From Actinomycetota bacterium (GTDB lineage Bacteria > Actinomycetota > Acidimicrobiia > Acidimicrobiales > JAJPHE01), in the NCBI GenBank assembly GCA_021325435.1, contig JAJPHE010000031.1, positions 1 to 64,000 of the forward strand: DNA of 64,000 nucleotides, in the 5' to 3' direction. Positions 51,876 to 60,198 of the stretch are shown here, one piece after another (positions within the stretch are counted from its first letter, which is position 1; the number at the start of each line of letters is the position of its first letter). The notes under the pieces were generated by a model that saw only the letters and a program-made list of their open reading frames with translations, had not been told where the DNA came from and ran no database searches. Made by a program: the position numbers and the translations under genes.

Positions 51876-54164
51876 ATGCCCATCGATCCGGCCGCTCTGA
51901 TCGACGCCTCGCCCGAGGAAGTGATGGCGGAGGCCCGCCGGGTCCGTGACGCTGGTCACGGCGCCCGGATCACCTTCTCGCCCAAGGTCTTCATTCCCCT
52001 GACCCAGCTGTGCCGCGACCGCTGCGGGTACTGCACCTTCGCCAAGGCGCCGGCCCGGCTGGACGCTCCTTACATGGCCCTCGAGGAGGTGCTGGCCGTG
52101 GCCCGGGCCGGGGCCGAGGCCGGTTGCCATGAGGCCCTGTTCACCCTGGGCGAGGGCCCCGAGGACCGTTACCCGGCCGCCCGCCGTTGGCTCGACGAAC
52201 ACGGATACGGGTCGACCATCGAGTACCTGGCCGCCGCGGCGGAGGCCGTGCTGCAGGAGACCGGCCTGTTGCCCCACGCCAACGCCGGCGCCCTGTCCCC
52301 CACCGACCTGGCCATCCTGCGGGCGGTGTCCGCCTCCCAGGGGATGATGCTCGAGAGCCTCAACCCGGATCTCGACTGCCACCGCGGTTGCCCGGACAAG
52401 ACCCCGGAGCGCCGCCTGGCCACCCTCGACGGCGCCGGGGTCCTCTCCATCCCCTTCACCACCGGCATCCTGGTCGGTATCGGCGAGGACCGGGGCGACC
52501 GGTTGTCGGCCCTGGCCGCGGTGGCTGCGGCCCACGCCCGGCACGGCCACGTGCAGGAGGTGATCGTCCAGAACTTCCTGCCCAAGCCGGGCACGGCCAT
52601 GCGCGCCGCCCCCCCGTGCCCGACCGAGGAGTACCTGTGGACGGTGGCGGCCGCCCGCCTGGTGCTGCCGGCCGAGATCCATCTCCAGGCCCCCCCGAAC
52701 CTCTCCGAGGACTTCGGCACCCTGCTCGACGCCGGCATCGACGACTGGGGCGGGGTGTCGCCGGTCACCCCCGACCACGTGAACCCGGAGCGGGCCTGGC
52801 CCGCCCTCGACCGCCTCCGCGAGGTGACCGAAGGGCGCGGTTACACCCTGGCGCCGCGCCTGACGGTCTATCCCCGCTACGTGGCGGAGCCCGACCGGTG
52901 GCTGGACGCCAGACTGCGCTTCCCGGTGATGGACCGGGCCGACGCCGAGGGACTCGCCCGCGACCATCCGTGGTCCTCCGGTGGGCAGATAGCCGCCCCC
53001 CGACTGGTGCCGGGGCCGCCCGCCCCCGCCATGTCGGAGCGGCGCCGGCCCGGTCTCACCCCCGTCGGCGAGGTCCTGGCCGGGGTCCTCGCCGGCCAGG
53101 AGCCCGGCGAGGACGAGATAGTCACCCTCTTCACCGCCCGGGGGCCGGAGGTGGGCGTGGTGTGCGAGGTCGCCGACGAGCTTCGTCGGTCGATCGTCGG
53201 TGACGCCGTCACCTGGGTCGCCAACCGCAACATCAACTACACCAACGTGTGCACGTTCAAGTGCCGCTTCTGCGCCTTCTCCAAGGGCCCGCTGTCGTTG
53301 AACCTGCGGGGGGCGCCCTATCTGCTGACCCTCGACGAGATCACCGACCGGGTGGCCGAGGCCGTCGCCGGCGGGGCCACCGAGGTGTGCCTTCAGGGTG
53401 GGATCCATCCCGACTTCGACGGGGAGTACTACCTCGAGGTCCTCAAGGCGGTGCGGAAGGCGTCGGAGTCGGTGCACATCCATGGCTTCACCGCCCTGGA
53501 GGTGACCGAAGGGGCCCGCCGGCTCGCAGAGCCGCTGGACGCCTACCTGCGCCGCCTCATGGACGCCGGACTGCGCAGCCTGCCCGGCACCGCGGCCGAG
53601 ATCCTCGACGACGAGATCCGCCAGGTGATCTGCCCCGACAAGATCGACACCCAGGAGTGGCTGGACACCCACCGGGTGGCTCATGCGGTGGGTCTGCGGT
53701 CCAACATCACCATCATGTTCGGCGCCATCGAGCAGCCCCGGCACTGGGCCCGCCACCTGGTCCGCACCCGTGAGCTGCAGAAGGAGACGGGGGGGTTCAC
53801 CGAGTTCGTACCCCTTCCCTTCGTGCACATGGCCGCGCCTCTCTACCTCCAGCGCCGCAGCCGGCGGGGCCCCACCTTCCGAGAGGCCCTCCTCATGCAC
53901 GCCGTGGCCCGCATCACCTACGGCGAGCTGGTGCCGAGCGTCCAGGTCAGCTGGGTGAAGATGGGCCTGTCCGGAGCGGCCCAGTGCCTGCAGGCGGGCG
54001 CCAACGACCTCGGGGGCACGCTCATGGACGAGAACATCTCGCGCGCCGCCGGAGCCAGCCACGGCCAAGCCATGGACGAGGCGTCGTTCCGCGCCGTAGT
54101 CGAGCCGCTCGGGCGCCGCCTCGAGCAGCGCACCACGCTCTACGGGCGAGTCGCGCCCGCCTAG
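51876..54164 (+). CDS. fbiC: FbiC, fused CofG/CofH radical SAM enzyme of F420 biosynthesis
   Basis: 762 residues. The N-terminal CofG-like half carries CRDRCGYC (C46, C50, C53; C-x3-C-x2-C) and the C-terminal CofH-like half carries CTFKCRFC (near 458-465). Each would bind a 4Fe-4S cluster and SAM. Together they make the deazaflavin Fo from tyrosine and the riboflavin precursor. Other typical blocks are ALFTLGEGPEDRYP, VQNFLPKPGTAM and CLQGGIHPDFDGEYYLEVL. The fused form is that of mycobacteria and relatives. F420 would serve enzymes such as the second luciferase-like oxidoreductase in this window. Confidence 0.97.
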   Translation: MPIDPAALIDASPEEVMAEARRVRDAGHGARITFSPKVFIPLTQLCRDRCGYCTFAKAPARLDAPYMALEEVLAVARAGAEAGCHEALFTLGEGPEDRYPAARRWLDEHGYGSTIEYLAAAAEAVLQETGLLPHANAGALSPTDLAILRAVSASQGMMLESLNPDLDCHRGCPDKTPERRLATLDGAGVLSIPFTTGILVGIGEDRGDRLSALAAVAAAHARHGHVQEVIVQNFLPKPGTAMRAAPPCPTEEYLWTVAAARLVLPAEIHLQAPPNLSEDFGTLLDAGIDDWGGVSPVTPDHVNPERAWPALDRLREVTEGRGYTLAPRLTVYPRYVAEPDRWLDARLRFPVMDRADAEGLARDHPWSSGGQIAAPRLVPGPPAPAMSERRRPGLTPVGEVLAGVLAGQEPGEDEIVTLFTARGPEVGVVCEVADELRRSIVGDAVTWVANRNINYTNVCTFKCRFCAFSKGPLSLNLRGAPYLLTLDEITDRVAEAVAGGATEVCLQGGIHPDFDGEYYLEVLKAVRKASESVHIHGFTALEVTEGARRLAEPLDAYLRRLMDAGLRSLPGTAAEILDDEIRQVICPDKIDTQEWLDTHRVAHAVGLRSNITIMFGAIEQPRHWARHLVRTRELQKETGGFTEFVPLPFVHMAAPLYLQRRSRRGPTFREALLMHAVARITYGELVPSVQVSWVKMGLSGAAQCLQAGANDLGGTLMDENISRAAGASHGQAMDEASFRAVVEPLGRRLEQRTTLYGRVAPA

Positions 54165-54172
54165 CGCCGGCG

Positions 54173-55240
54173 ATGGCCGCCCCCGCCTCGCGCACCGGCG
54201 ACCCGGCCCTCGACCAGTTGGTCGAGGAGCTCCTCGACCGCGCCGGCGCCACTTCGAACCGCGACCTGCTGACCGAGATCCTCACCACCTCGGTGCGGCT
54301 GGCGACGGGATCGGCTGACCGGCTCGACCTCAAGATCACCAGCGCTGCCCTGCGCGAGATGGCCGGCGCCTTCGAGGTCTTCGCCCCCTACCGCCACGTG
54401 CCCAAGGTGACGGTGTTCGGTTCGGCCCGCACCCTGCCAGACGCACCCCTGTACGCCCAGGCGCGGGAGGCGGCCCGGGCCCTGGCCGACGCCGGCTGGA
54501 TGGTGGTCACCGGGGCCGGGCCCGGCATCATGGCCGCCGGGCAGGAGGGCGCCGGGCCGGGCCGCTCCTTCGGGGTCAACATCCGGCTCCCCTTCGAGGA
54601 AGGGGTGAACGACTTCATCGCCTCGGACCCCAAGCTGGTGGAGATGAAGTACTTCTTCACCCGCAAGCTGATGCTCATGAAGGAGTCCGACGGGTTCATC
54701 GTGCTGCCCGGCGGATTCGGCACCCTCGACGAGGCCTTCGAGCTGCTGACCCTGCTCCAGACGGGCAAGGCCGAGCCGGCGCCCATCGTCATGCTCGACG
54801 TGCCGGACGACTCCTACTGGACGGCGTGGGACCGGTTCGTGCGCGAGGACGTCGGCGGCCGGGCCCTGATCTCGCCCGAGGACCGGGCCCTCTACCGGAT
54901 CACCGACAACCCCCGGGTGGCGGCCGACGAGGTCCTCGGCTTCTACCGCAACTACCACTCCGCCCGGTGGGTCGGCGACACCCTGGTGCTGCGGGTCCGT
55001 CGGGTGCCCGACCCGGACCACCTGGCCGAGCTGTCACGCCGCTTCGCCGACATATGCGTGTCAGGGGGCATCACCGCCCGCGACCCGCTGCCGGCCGAGG
55101 TCCGCAGCGACGACCACCTGGACCTGGCCCGTCTGACCCTCCGGTTCAACCATCGCAGCTACGGACGGCTGCGCCGCCTCATCGATGCCATCAACCAGGT
55201 CCCCGAGGCGCCGGCGGACGCCCACCCTCCTGCGCGCTAA
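54173..55240 (+). CDS. LOG-family protein (Rossmann, possible nucleotide 5'-monophosphate hydrolase)
   Basis: 355 residues from ATG 54173, 8 bases after fbiC; the track start is far upstream in the fbiC gene. KVTVFGSARTLPDAPLYAQAREAARALADAGWMVVTGAGPGIMAAGQEGA and FIVLPGGFGTLDEAFELLTLLQTGKAEPAPIVML contain the PGGxGTxxE motif of LOG/TIGR00730 proteins. Longer than the simple cytokinin-releasing LOG enzymes, with an additional N-terminal helical segment. The substrate is not evident. Confidence 0.9.
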   Translation: MAAPASRTGDPALDQLVEELLDRAGATSNRDLLTEILTTSVRLATGSADRLDLKITSAALREMAGAFEVFAPYRHVPKVTVFGSARTLPDAPLYAQAREAARALADAGWMVVTGAGPGIMAAGQEGAGPGRSFGVNIRLPFEEGVNDFIASDPKLVEMKYFFTRKLMLMKESDGFIVLPGGFGTLDEAFELLTLLQTGKAEPAPIVMLDVPDDSYWTAWDRFVREDVGGRALISPEDRALYRITDNPRVAADEVLGFYRNYHSARWVGDTLVLRVRRVPDPDHLAELSRRFADICVSGGITARDPLPAEVRSDDHLDLARLTLRFNHRSYGRLRRLIDAINQVPEAPADAHPPAR

Positions 55241-55246
55241 CGACCC

Positions 55247-55444
55247 TCAGTCGAGGTCCTGGTCGCCCTGGCGTCCCAGGATGGCCGAGGCCCGCTCCAC
55301 CGCCCGCCGGGCCCGGGTGAGCCGGCGCTCGAGCTCGGCGCCCTCCCCGCCGGCTGCCGCCTCGCGCAGGCAATCGAGGGCGGCGTCGGCCAGGTCCTCG
55401 GCCAGCTGATCGAGGCGGGCGCGCAGGCTCTCGACGTCAGCCAC
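55247..55444 (-). CDS. Small helical protein, 65 aa
   Basis: GTG start at 55444 within the last codons of glcF (overlap 8 bases), so translational coupling is likely. VESLRARLDQLAEDLADAALDCLREAAAGGEGAELERRLTRARRAVERASAILGRQGDQDLD forms two helices separated by a glycine turn, i.e. a helical hairpin. No family is recognised. It converges on the LOG gene with 6 bases between stops. Confidence 0.55.
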   Translation of the reverse strand: MADVESLRARLDQLAEDLADAALDCLREAAAGGEGAELERRLTRARRAVERASAILGRQGDQDLD

Positions 55445-56585
55445 CGAGGGCCTCCGGCCCGCCCAGCGCCTCGGCGATGATCTCCACCGGGTGGCGGACG
55501 ACCACCCCGGCGGCGGCCAGGTGCATGGCGCAGCCCGGATTGGAGCTGGCGACCACGTCGGGGCGGGCCCCGGCTATCGCCTCCAGCTTCAGAGCCCGGA
55601 TCCGCGCCGCCATGTCGGGATGCACGGTGGCGTAGGCGCCCCCCGCCCCGCAACACAGGCCGTCGTCGTCGAGCTCCACCACCTCCTCCACATAGGGGGT
55701 GAGCACGGTGCGCACGTGGGCATGGGCGCGCTGGACGTGGCGCAAGTGACAGGGATCCTGCACCGCGACGCGAAGCGGCAGCCGGCGGCCGGTGGGCAGG
55801 GGCCGAGTCGCCAGCCACTCCGACACGTCCATGACCCGGCCGGCGAACGCCTGGGCGCCGGGGGTGCCGAGCAGTCGGCCGTAGTCCTTCATCACCGCGC
55901 CACAGCCGGCCGAGTCCACCACCACCGGGGCGGTGCCGGTCATCGACGCCACCACCCGGGCCGCCTGACCGCCCGCCACCTCGGCCAGCCCGGCGTGCTC
56001 CGCCAACGCACCGCAGCACCCCGCCCCCACCGGGGTCACCCCCGCCCCGGTCGCCTCCATGGCGCGGAGGGCCGCGGCGTGGGTCGGGCGCATCCACGCG
56101 TCCATTACGCACCCGGTGAACAGCCACGCGTCGGTGCCGCTGGCGTCGAGCCGGGGCCGGCGCACGGGCAGCCGGGGTAGGCCGAGCCGGGCGGGCACCA
56201 GGCCGGCCCGCTGAGCGAGGGCGGCTGCCGAGGACGCGGCCAGCAGCAGGCGGTGGTGGCCGAGGAGGCGGTAGCCGGCCCGGCGCCACCACGGCTGATA
56301 GCGGCGCTCGGCCACCAGGGTCCGGCGGGCGCCCTCCATCAGCCGGCCGAACGGCACGCCCGACGGGCAGGCCGCCTCGCACCCCCGACACTGCACGCAC
56401 AGGTCCATGAACGAGGTGAAGGCGGGGCCGGCCTCCGCTCCGGCGTGGACGGCCCGCATGGCGGCGATCCGGCCCCGGGGCGAGGCCGACTCCTCGCCCG
56501 TCACCCGGTAGGTCGGACAGTGGGGCAGGCACAGCCCACACGACACGCAGGCGGCGAGCTCGTCGTCGTCGACCTCGAGCCTCAC
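55437..56585 (-). CDS. glcF: Glycolate oxidase iron-sulfur subunit
   Basis: 382 residues from GTG 56585. Two 4Fe-4S motifs, CVSCGLCLPHCP and CVQCRGCEAACP, open the protein. Two cysteine-rich CCG domains follow (FTGCVMDAW...GAGCCGALAEH; DPCHLRHVQ...GLCCGAGGAYATVHPD). It passes electrons from the GlcD flavin to the respiratory chain. GlcD-GlcE-GlcF lie in that order on the minus strand with overlapping ends. Confidence 0.93.
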   Translation of the reverse strand: MRLEVDDDELAACVSCGLCLPHCPTYRVTGEESASPRGRIAAMRAVHAGAEAGPAFTSFMDLCVQCRGCEAACPSGVPFGRLMEGARRTLVAERRYQPWWRRAGYRLLGHHRLLLAASSAAALAQRAGLVPARLGLPRLPVRRPRLDASGTDAWLFTGCVMDAWMRPTHAAALRAMEATGAGVTPVGAGCCGALAEHAGLAEVAGGQAARVVASMTGTAPVVVDSAGCGAVMKDYGRLLGTPGAQAFAGRVMDVSEWLATRPLPTGRRLPLRVAVQDPCHLRHVQRAHAHVRTVLTPYVEEVVELDDDGLCCGAGGAYATVHPDMAARIRALKLEAIAGARPDVVASSNPGCAMHLAAAGVVVRHPVEIIAEALGGPEALGG

Positions 56586-57493
56586 GCCACCCTCCGGCCC
56601 GGGTTGAACCTGTGGTCAGGGTCGAAGGCGGCCCTGACCCTGTGGTTGAGGTCCAGGACGGACGGTTCGGGCGACGGAGGTGTCACCTTGTCGTGCAGGT
56701 GCACAGTTCCTACGCCCACCTCGGCGAGGAACGTGCCCGCCTGCCGCTCGTTTCCGAAGCGGTTGAGGTCGGTGGGCGCCACCGACAGCCGCCCGCCCGC
56801 CGGTAACGGGGGTGGCCCATCGACCTCGGCGAAGCCGGCGAGTCGGCCGGCCAGCTCGGCCACGTCGGCGGGGTGGCCCTCGACCAGGACCCAGACGGAG
56901 TCGCCGTCCCACAGCACCGACGACGGCCGGTACAGCCGGGCCAGGACGACGTCAGGGTCGGCCCGGCCGCGGAGCCAGCGGCGGGCCGCGGGCACGGGCT
57001 GGACCCGCAGGACCACCTCGGCCAACAAGCCCAGCGTTCCGAGGGCGCCGACCAAAAGTCGGCACAGGTCGAAGCCGCTCACGTTCTTCACCACGGGGCC
57101 GCCGGCCTTCACCAGCCGGCCCGCCGCCGACACGTAGCGGGCCTCGAGCAGGGTGTCGCGGACCGGTCCGTAGCGCAGCCGGCGCAGCCCGCTGTGGCCG
57201 ACGGAGAGCACCCCCCCTACCGTCGCCCGGCCGGGCTGGGCCGGGTCGAGGGGCACGAACTGCCCGGCGGCGGCTAGGGCCTCGGTCAGCTCGGCGACGG
57301 TCGTGCCCGCCCCCACCCGCACGGTCATGTCGGCCGGTTGGTGGTCGACCACGCCGGCCGGGGCCGACACCAGACGAGCGTCGGGCGCCACCGGGCCGCC
57401 GACGTCCCACTGGGTGCGACCGCCCACCACAGCTACGGGCCCCTCCGCTCCCACCTCGGCGGCGAAGTCGGCCAGCGGCCGGCTCAGACCCAC
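56582..57493 (-). CDS. glcE: Glycolate oxidase FAD-binding subunit GlcE
   Basis: 303 residues from GTG 57493 (MGLSRPLADFAAEVGAEGP), overlapping the end of glcD by 10 bases; the track start 57958 is a shadow. FAD-binding PCMH region: VVGGRTQWDVGG...MTVRVGAGTTVAELTEALAAAGQFVPLDPAQPGRATVGGVLSVGHSGLRRLRYGPVRDTLLEARYVSAAGRLVKAGGPVVKNVSGFDLCRLLVGALGTLG. Shorter than GlcD, as expected for GlcE. It partners GlcD and GlcF in oxidising glycolate to glyoxylate. Confidence 0.92.
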   Translation of the reverse strand: MGLSRPLADFAAEVGAEGPVAVVGGRTQWDVGGPVAPDARLVSAPAGVVDHQPADMTVRVGAGTTVAELTEALAAAGQFVPLDPAQPGRATVGGVLSVGHSGLRRLRYGPVRDTLLEARYVSAAGRLVKAGGPVVKNVSGFDLCRLLVGALGTLGLLAEVVLRVQPVPAARRWLRGRADPDVVLARLYRPSSVLWDGDSVWVLVEGHPADVAELAGRLAGFAEVDGPPPLPAGGRLSVAPTDLNRFGNERQAGTFLAEVGVGTVHLHDKVTPPSPEPSVLDLNHRVRAAFDPDHRFNPGRRVA

Positions 57494-58947
57494 ACGCCCT
57501 CCGGCAGCGAGCGGATGTCGCCGCAGCGCGAGCCCGACGGGAGCACCTTGTCGGGGTTGAACAATCGCTCCGGGTCGAACGCCCGCCGCAGGGCGTCCTG
57601 GGCGGCCAGGTCGTCCTCGGAGAACAGCAGCGGCATGTAGTCGCGCTTCTCCAGCCCGATGCCGTGCTCCCCGGAGAGCACCCCGCCGGCATCGAGGCAG
57701 ATCCGCAGCACCTCGCCGGCCGCCTCGTGGACCCGCTCGAGGGCGCCGGGCACCCGGCGGTCGAACAGGAAGAGCGGGTGCAGGTTGCCGTCGCCGGCGT
57801 GGAAGACGTTCATCACCCCGACGTGGTTGGCGTCGGCGATCTCGTACACCCGCTGCAGGACCTCCGACAGCCGGGTGCGGGGCACCACCGCATCGTGCAG
57901 GTAGTAGTCGGGGGCAATGCGGGCCACGGCGCCAAACGCCGACTTGCGTCCCTTCCACAAAAGCGCCCTCTCTGCCTCGTCGGCCGCCACCCGCACCTGC
58001 CGGGCGCCGTGGCGGCGGGCCAGCTCCACGACGGTCGCCACCGCGGCATCCACCCCCCCGGGCAGGCCGTCGATCTCGGCGAGGAGGACGGCGGCGGCGT
58101 CGGTCGGGAACCCGGCGTGGACGAAGTCCTCGACGGCCACGGTGATCCTCTGGTCCATCATCTCGAGGGCGGCGGGGACCACGCCGGCCGCGATCACCGC
58201 GCTGACCGTCTCAGCGGCCGACTCGGCCGACGGGAAGTCGGCCAGCAGGGTGCGCACCGCGGGCGGCAACGGCGTCAGGCGAACGAGTACGGCGGTGGCG
58301 AGCCCCATGGTGCCCTCGCTGCCGACGAAGGCGCCGCGCAGGTCGTATCCGGTCGGGTCGGGGTCGGTGCCACCGAGACGGGCGACGCTCCCGTCGGACA
58401 GGACGACCTCGACGGCCAGGACGTGGGCGGTCGTGACCCCGTAAGCGAGGCAGTGAGGGCCGCCCGAGTTGTTGGCCACGTTGCCGCCCACCGAGCAGGC
58501 CTGTTGGCTCGACGGGTCGGGGGCGAAGTGGAGTCCGAGATGGGCGACGGCGCGCGACAGGTCGAGGTTGAGCACACCGGGCTCCACCCAGGCCGTCCGG
58601 GCGGCGGCGTCGACGGAGAGGATGCGGTTCATGCGGGTGGTCACCACCACCACGGGCTCGGCTCCGGGCTTGCCGATCGGCACCGCGCCCCCGGCCAGTC
58701 CCGTCCCCGAGCCGCGGGGCACCACCGAGCGTCCGTGGGCCCGGGCCACGCCCACCACCGCCTGGACCTGGGCCGCGTCGGTGGGGAAGCAGACACAGCC
58801 GGCGCTGCCTTCCATGACCGAGGCGTCCCGGGCGTACAAGGCCAGCTCGAGAGGGTCGCCCTTGACCGCGCCGGCGCCGAGCGCCGCCGTCAGGTCCTCG
58901 AGGAGGGTCCGCACAACGCCAGTCTGCCTGGTAACTGGTGCGGCCAC
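57484..58947 (-). CDS. glcD: Glycolate oxidase catalytic subunit GlcD (FAD-linked oxidase)
   Basis: 487 residues from GTG 58947. FAD-binding domain VCFPTDAAQVQAVVGVARAHGRSVVPRGSGTGLAGGAVP...SVGGNVANNSGGPHCLAYGVTTAHVLAVEVVLSDG. The C-terminal FAD-oxidase cap is VGVMNVFHAGDGNLHPLFLFD...VLSGEHGIGLEKRDYMPLLF, with HAGDGNLHP and GEHGIG typical of GlcD/D-lactate dehydrogenases. It probably oxidises glycolate or another 2-hydroxy acid; which one is uncertain, but the GlcE/GlcF partners favour glycolate. Confidence 0.94.
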   Translation of the reverse strand: MAAPVTRQTGVVRTLLEDLTAALGAGAVKGDPLELALYARDASVMEGSAGCVCFPTDAAQVQAVVGVARAHGRSVVPRGSGTGLAGGAVPIGKPGAEPVVVVTTRMNRILSVDAAARTAWVEPGVLNLDLSRAVAHLGLHFAPDPSSQQACSVGGNVANNSGGPHCLAYGVTTAHVLAVEVVLSDGSVARLGGTDPDPTGYDLRGAFVGSEGTMGLATAVLVRLTPLPPAVRTLLADFPSAESAAETVSAVIAAGVVPAALEMMDQRITVAVEDFVHAGFPTDAAAVLLAEIDGLPGGVDAAVATVVELARRHGARQVRVAADEAERALLWKGRKSAFGAVARIAPDYYLHDAVVPRTRLSEVLQRVYEIADANHVGVMNVFHAGDGNLHPLFLFDRRVPGALERVHEAAGEVLRICLDAGGVLSGEHGIGLEKRDYMPLLFSEDDLAAQDALRRAFDPERLFNPDKVLPSGSRCGDIRSLPEGVWV

Positions 58948-58967
58948 GGGGCCGGTACCCTGCCCCC

Positions 58968-59702
58968 GTGCCCCACGCCCCCGAGTCCGCCCACGAGTGG
59001 GTCAGCTTCGCCGACCCCGAAGAGGACCGCACGTGGATGTTCGACGTCACCTTCCTGTTGAGCCAGTGGACGTGCATCTTCGGGCGCGGCTGCCAGGGCG
59101 TGCTCACCGAGCCGGCGCCCGAGATGGTGCAGGGCTGCTGCTCCTACGGTGCTCACTTCACCAACGACGAGGACCTCGAGCGGGTGGAGAAGGCGGCGGC
59201 GAACCTGACCGCCGACCAGTGGCAGTTCGCCAAGCGCGGGCGCAAGGGGATCTCGCGCCGCGACCGTCACGGGAACCTGGTCACCCGGCAGGCCGATGAC
59301 GCCTGCATCTTCCTCAACCGCCCGGGGTTCCCAGCTGGCCCCGGCTGCGCTCTGCACCGGGCCGCCCTCGACACGGGGCAGCGACCGATGGACCTCAAGC
59401 CCGACGTCTGCTGGCAGCTACCGCTGCGGCGCGAGGACCACGTCGCCGACGGCGGCCACGTGATCTCCACCCTCGGGCAGTGGGACCGCCGGCACTGGGG
59501 CGACGGCGGAGCGGAGTTCGCCTGGTGGTGCACCGAGGAGCCGGACGCGTTCGTCGGGGACCGACCCGTCTACCGCGAGATGGCCGACGAGATCGAAGCG
59601 TTAACCGGGCCCGAGGTGTTCGCCATGCTGCGCGAGTTCCTCAAGAAGCGCGAGCGGCGGGCCACCCCGCTGCCCCACCCGGCGGTGCGGGTCCGCGCCT
59701 GA
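58968..59702 (+). CDS. Cysteine-rich conserved hypothetical protein
   Basis: 244 residues from GTG 58968, 20 bases from the divergent glcD start. WTCIFGRGCQGVLTEPAPEMVQGCCSYGAHFTNDEDLERVEKAAANLTADQWQFAKR has several cysteines, in a pattern like cysteine-cluster proteins that bind a metal or Fe-S centre. DDACIFLNRPGFPAGPGCALHRAALDTGQRPMDLKPDVCWQLPLR continues it. About eight Cys in all. The similarity to YkgJ/DUF3109-type cysteine-cluster proteins is a guess. The function is unknown. Confidence 0.7.
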   Translation: MPHAPESAHEWVSFADPEEDRTWMFDVTFLLSQWTCIFGRGCQGVLTEPAPEMVQGCCSYGAHFTNDEDLERVEKAAANLTADQWQFAKRGRKGISRRDRHGNLVTRQADDACIFLNRPGFPAGPGCALHRAALDTGQRPMDLKPDVCWQLPLRREDHVADGGHVISTLGQWDRRHWGDGGAEFAWWCTEEPDAFVGDRPVYREMADEIEALTGPEVFAMLREFLKKRERRATPLPHPAVRVRA

Positions 59703-59710
59703 CGCCGGGC

Positions 59711-59875
59711 TCAGACCTCGAGCTCAGCCTCGTCCTCCTCCTCTCCGGCCAGACACCAAGAGGCGTGCTCGTCCTCTGGGTCGGCGCCGCACTCGGGGCA
59801 CGGCTCGACCGCGGCCTCGTTGGACCGCTTGAGCGCACGCGCCTCCTCGAAGCGCCGATGGCGTCCCTTCTTCAC
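59711..59875 (-). CDS. Small zinc-ribbon-like protein, 54 aa
   Basis: GTG start at 59875 with GGGAG 9 bases in front; the track gives longer frames. MKKGRHRRFEEARALKRSNEAAVEPCPECGADPEDEHASWCLAGEEEDEAELEV has one C-x2-C and a later Cys, i.e. a one-sided zinc knuckle, with a basic start and acidic end. Convergent to the Cys-rich gene, with 8 bases between stops. Confidence 0.55.
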   Translation of the reverse strand: MKKGRHRRFEEARALKRSNEAAVEPCPECGADPEDEHASWCLAGEEEDEAELEV

Positions 59876-59961
59876 AGGCGGCTCCCGGAGAGAGGGCTTC
59901 AGGAACCCGGCCAGTGTAGCCCTGGCGGGGTGACGTACCGACCGGCGGATACGGTGGCGGA

Positions 59962-60198
59962 ATGCCGGAGGAGCTCGACGTCGACGCCATGATCGAGCGC
60001 TTTCGCCAGCGGGCCCGGGCGGTGCGAGACCGCGGTATCCCACCGATCGAGGGCCCCGAGCGGAGGCGATTCATCGAGCAGGCCCAGCTCGACTTTCAGG
60101 ACTTCGCCATGATCGGCGACGCCGAGGGCTCCCTCGCCGACGGCATCCTCACCCTGCGGGTGGACCTGCGGCCCCCCGAGGACAGGGCCGGCGCTTGA
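59962..60198 (+). CDS. Small hypothetical protein, 78 aa
   Basis: ATG 59962; PEELDVDAMIERFRQRARAVRDRGIPPIEGPERRRFIEQAQLDFQDFAMIGDAEGSLADGILTLRVDLRPPEDRAGA. Helical N-terminal half, strand-like C-terminal half. It overlaps the glucosidase start (TTGA) and is likely in the same transcript. The family is not recognised. Confidence 0.6.
   Translation: MPEELDVDAMIERFRQRARAVRDRGIPPIEGPERRRFIEQAQLDFQDFAMIGDAEGSLADGILTLRVDLRPPEDRAGA

Noticed and set aside
51708-54068. 786-residue minus-strand ORF
   Set aside because: Exact antisense shadow of fbiC, with no recognisable domain.
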